A stretch of DNA of 64,000 nucleotides from JBGZFC01 sp964346495 (GTDB lineage Bacteria > Bacteroidota > Bacteroidia > Bacteroidales > Dysgonomonadaceae): contig CAYFUW010000002.1 of NCBI GenBank assembly GCA_964346495.1, forward strand, positions 32,072 through 96,071. The letters run 5' to 3'. Below, in pieces: positions 63,759 through 64,000 of the stretch. The notes under the pieces were generated by a model. The model had not been told where the DNA came from and searched no databases. It saw only the letters and a list, made by a program, of their open reading frames with translations. Within the stretch, counting starts at the first letter, position 1, and every line of letters starts with the position of its first letter. Made by a program: the position numbers and the translations under genes.

Positions 63759-64000
63759 TACAATATTATCACATCTGACTCTTTTCATAGTATTGTTATA
63801 ACAAAACAATCGTAGCCTTTATTTATAATCCAATTTTATATTTCTTTACCGTAATTATAAATTCATCCACGATGATTTTTTAGAGCTAACGCAGACTATG
63901 TTTTTTGCACAACATCCCTTCCTTCATTGCACATATTATTAAATATCAGGTGTAATAGTCAAAAGTAATGATTTTTTATCCTAAAAAACACACTAATGTT

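Noticed and set aside
63759..64000. Possible gene or RNA at the right edge
   Set aside because: No open frame of useful length on either strand, no stable hairpin and no tRNA-like fold; left as intergenic.

Overview
The window looks like a chromosomal segment of an AT-rich member of the Bacteroidales (phylum Bacteroidota). Supporting signs are a full aerotolerance (Bat) operon, a complete Na+-translocating NADH:quinone reductase operon, two type IX secretion (T9SS) genes (porW/SprE-like and porZ-like), a GldB-like lipoprotein, a DUF5103 protein, and repeated matches to the Bacteroidota -7 promoter consensus TAnnTTTG. The presence of T9SS genes points towards Porphyromonadaceae/Dysgonomonadaceae/Paludibacteraceae-like lineages rather than Bacteroides proper, but the species cannot be named from the sequence. 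No rRNA, tRNA, CRISPR array, prophage or insertion sequence was recognised.

Layout. 1-8045 (minus strand) is an eight-gene Bat operon transcribed moxR, DUF58, BatD-like protein, batA, batB, batC, batD, batE; batE runs off the left edge. 8282-10441 is a DPP IV-type dipeptidyl peptidase. It is followed by about 620 bp without genes but packed with short palindromic repeats. 11060-17149 (minus) is a porphyrin/iron block: TonB-dependent receptor, AmpG/RhtX-like MFS transporter, hemN and hemG. 17445-23386 holds a membrane protein with a degenerate Nudix-like tail, a GldB-like lipoprotein, a class A PBP and a DUF5103 protein. 23633-29660 is nqrABCDEF. 29858-32804 (minus) is an accessory-looking stretch: a GH110 alpha-1,3-galactosidase, a two-gene toxin-antitoxin module whose antitoxin is only 56 codons, and an orphan secreted protein. 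32933-42401 is mostly housekeeping: purL, a LysE-family exporter, a YfcE-like phosphodiesterase, ppk1, pyrE, an SRPBCC protein and aguB. 42609-48882 is porW, rdgB and porZ in one direction. The remainder contains a PpiD-like chaperone, a secreted TonB-C-like protein, nadB/folP/cdaA, a carboxypeptidase-regulatory-like surface protein, upp/recF/DUF721, guaB, a SurA-like foldase and a small membrane protein.

How the parts fit. Most of the window serves the cell envelope (PBP, PpiD- and SurA-like foldases, GldB-like, PorW, PorZ, TonB receptor, Bat complex), energy metabolism (Nqr, polyphosphate) and nucleotide metabolism (purL, pyrE, upp, guaB, rdgB). The less ordinary material is the porphyrin block with paired inverted repeats in its upstream region, the membrane-anchored pseudo-Nudix protein, the toxin-antitoxin/GH110 stretch, and several families of short dispersed palindromes and heptamer tandem repeats in intergenic DNA, some of which appear to act as terminators. 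All functional calls are from reading the sequence and family knowledge; no database search was run.
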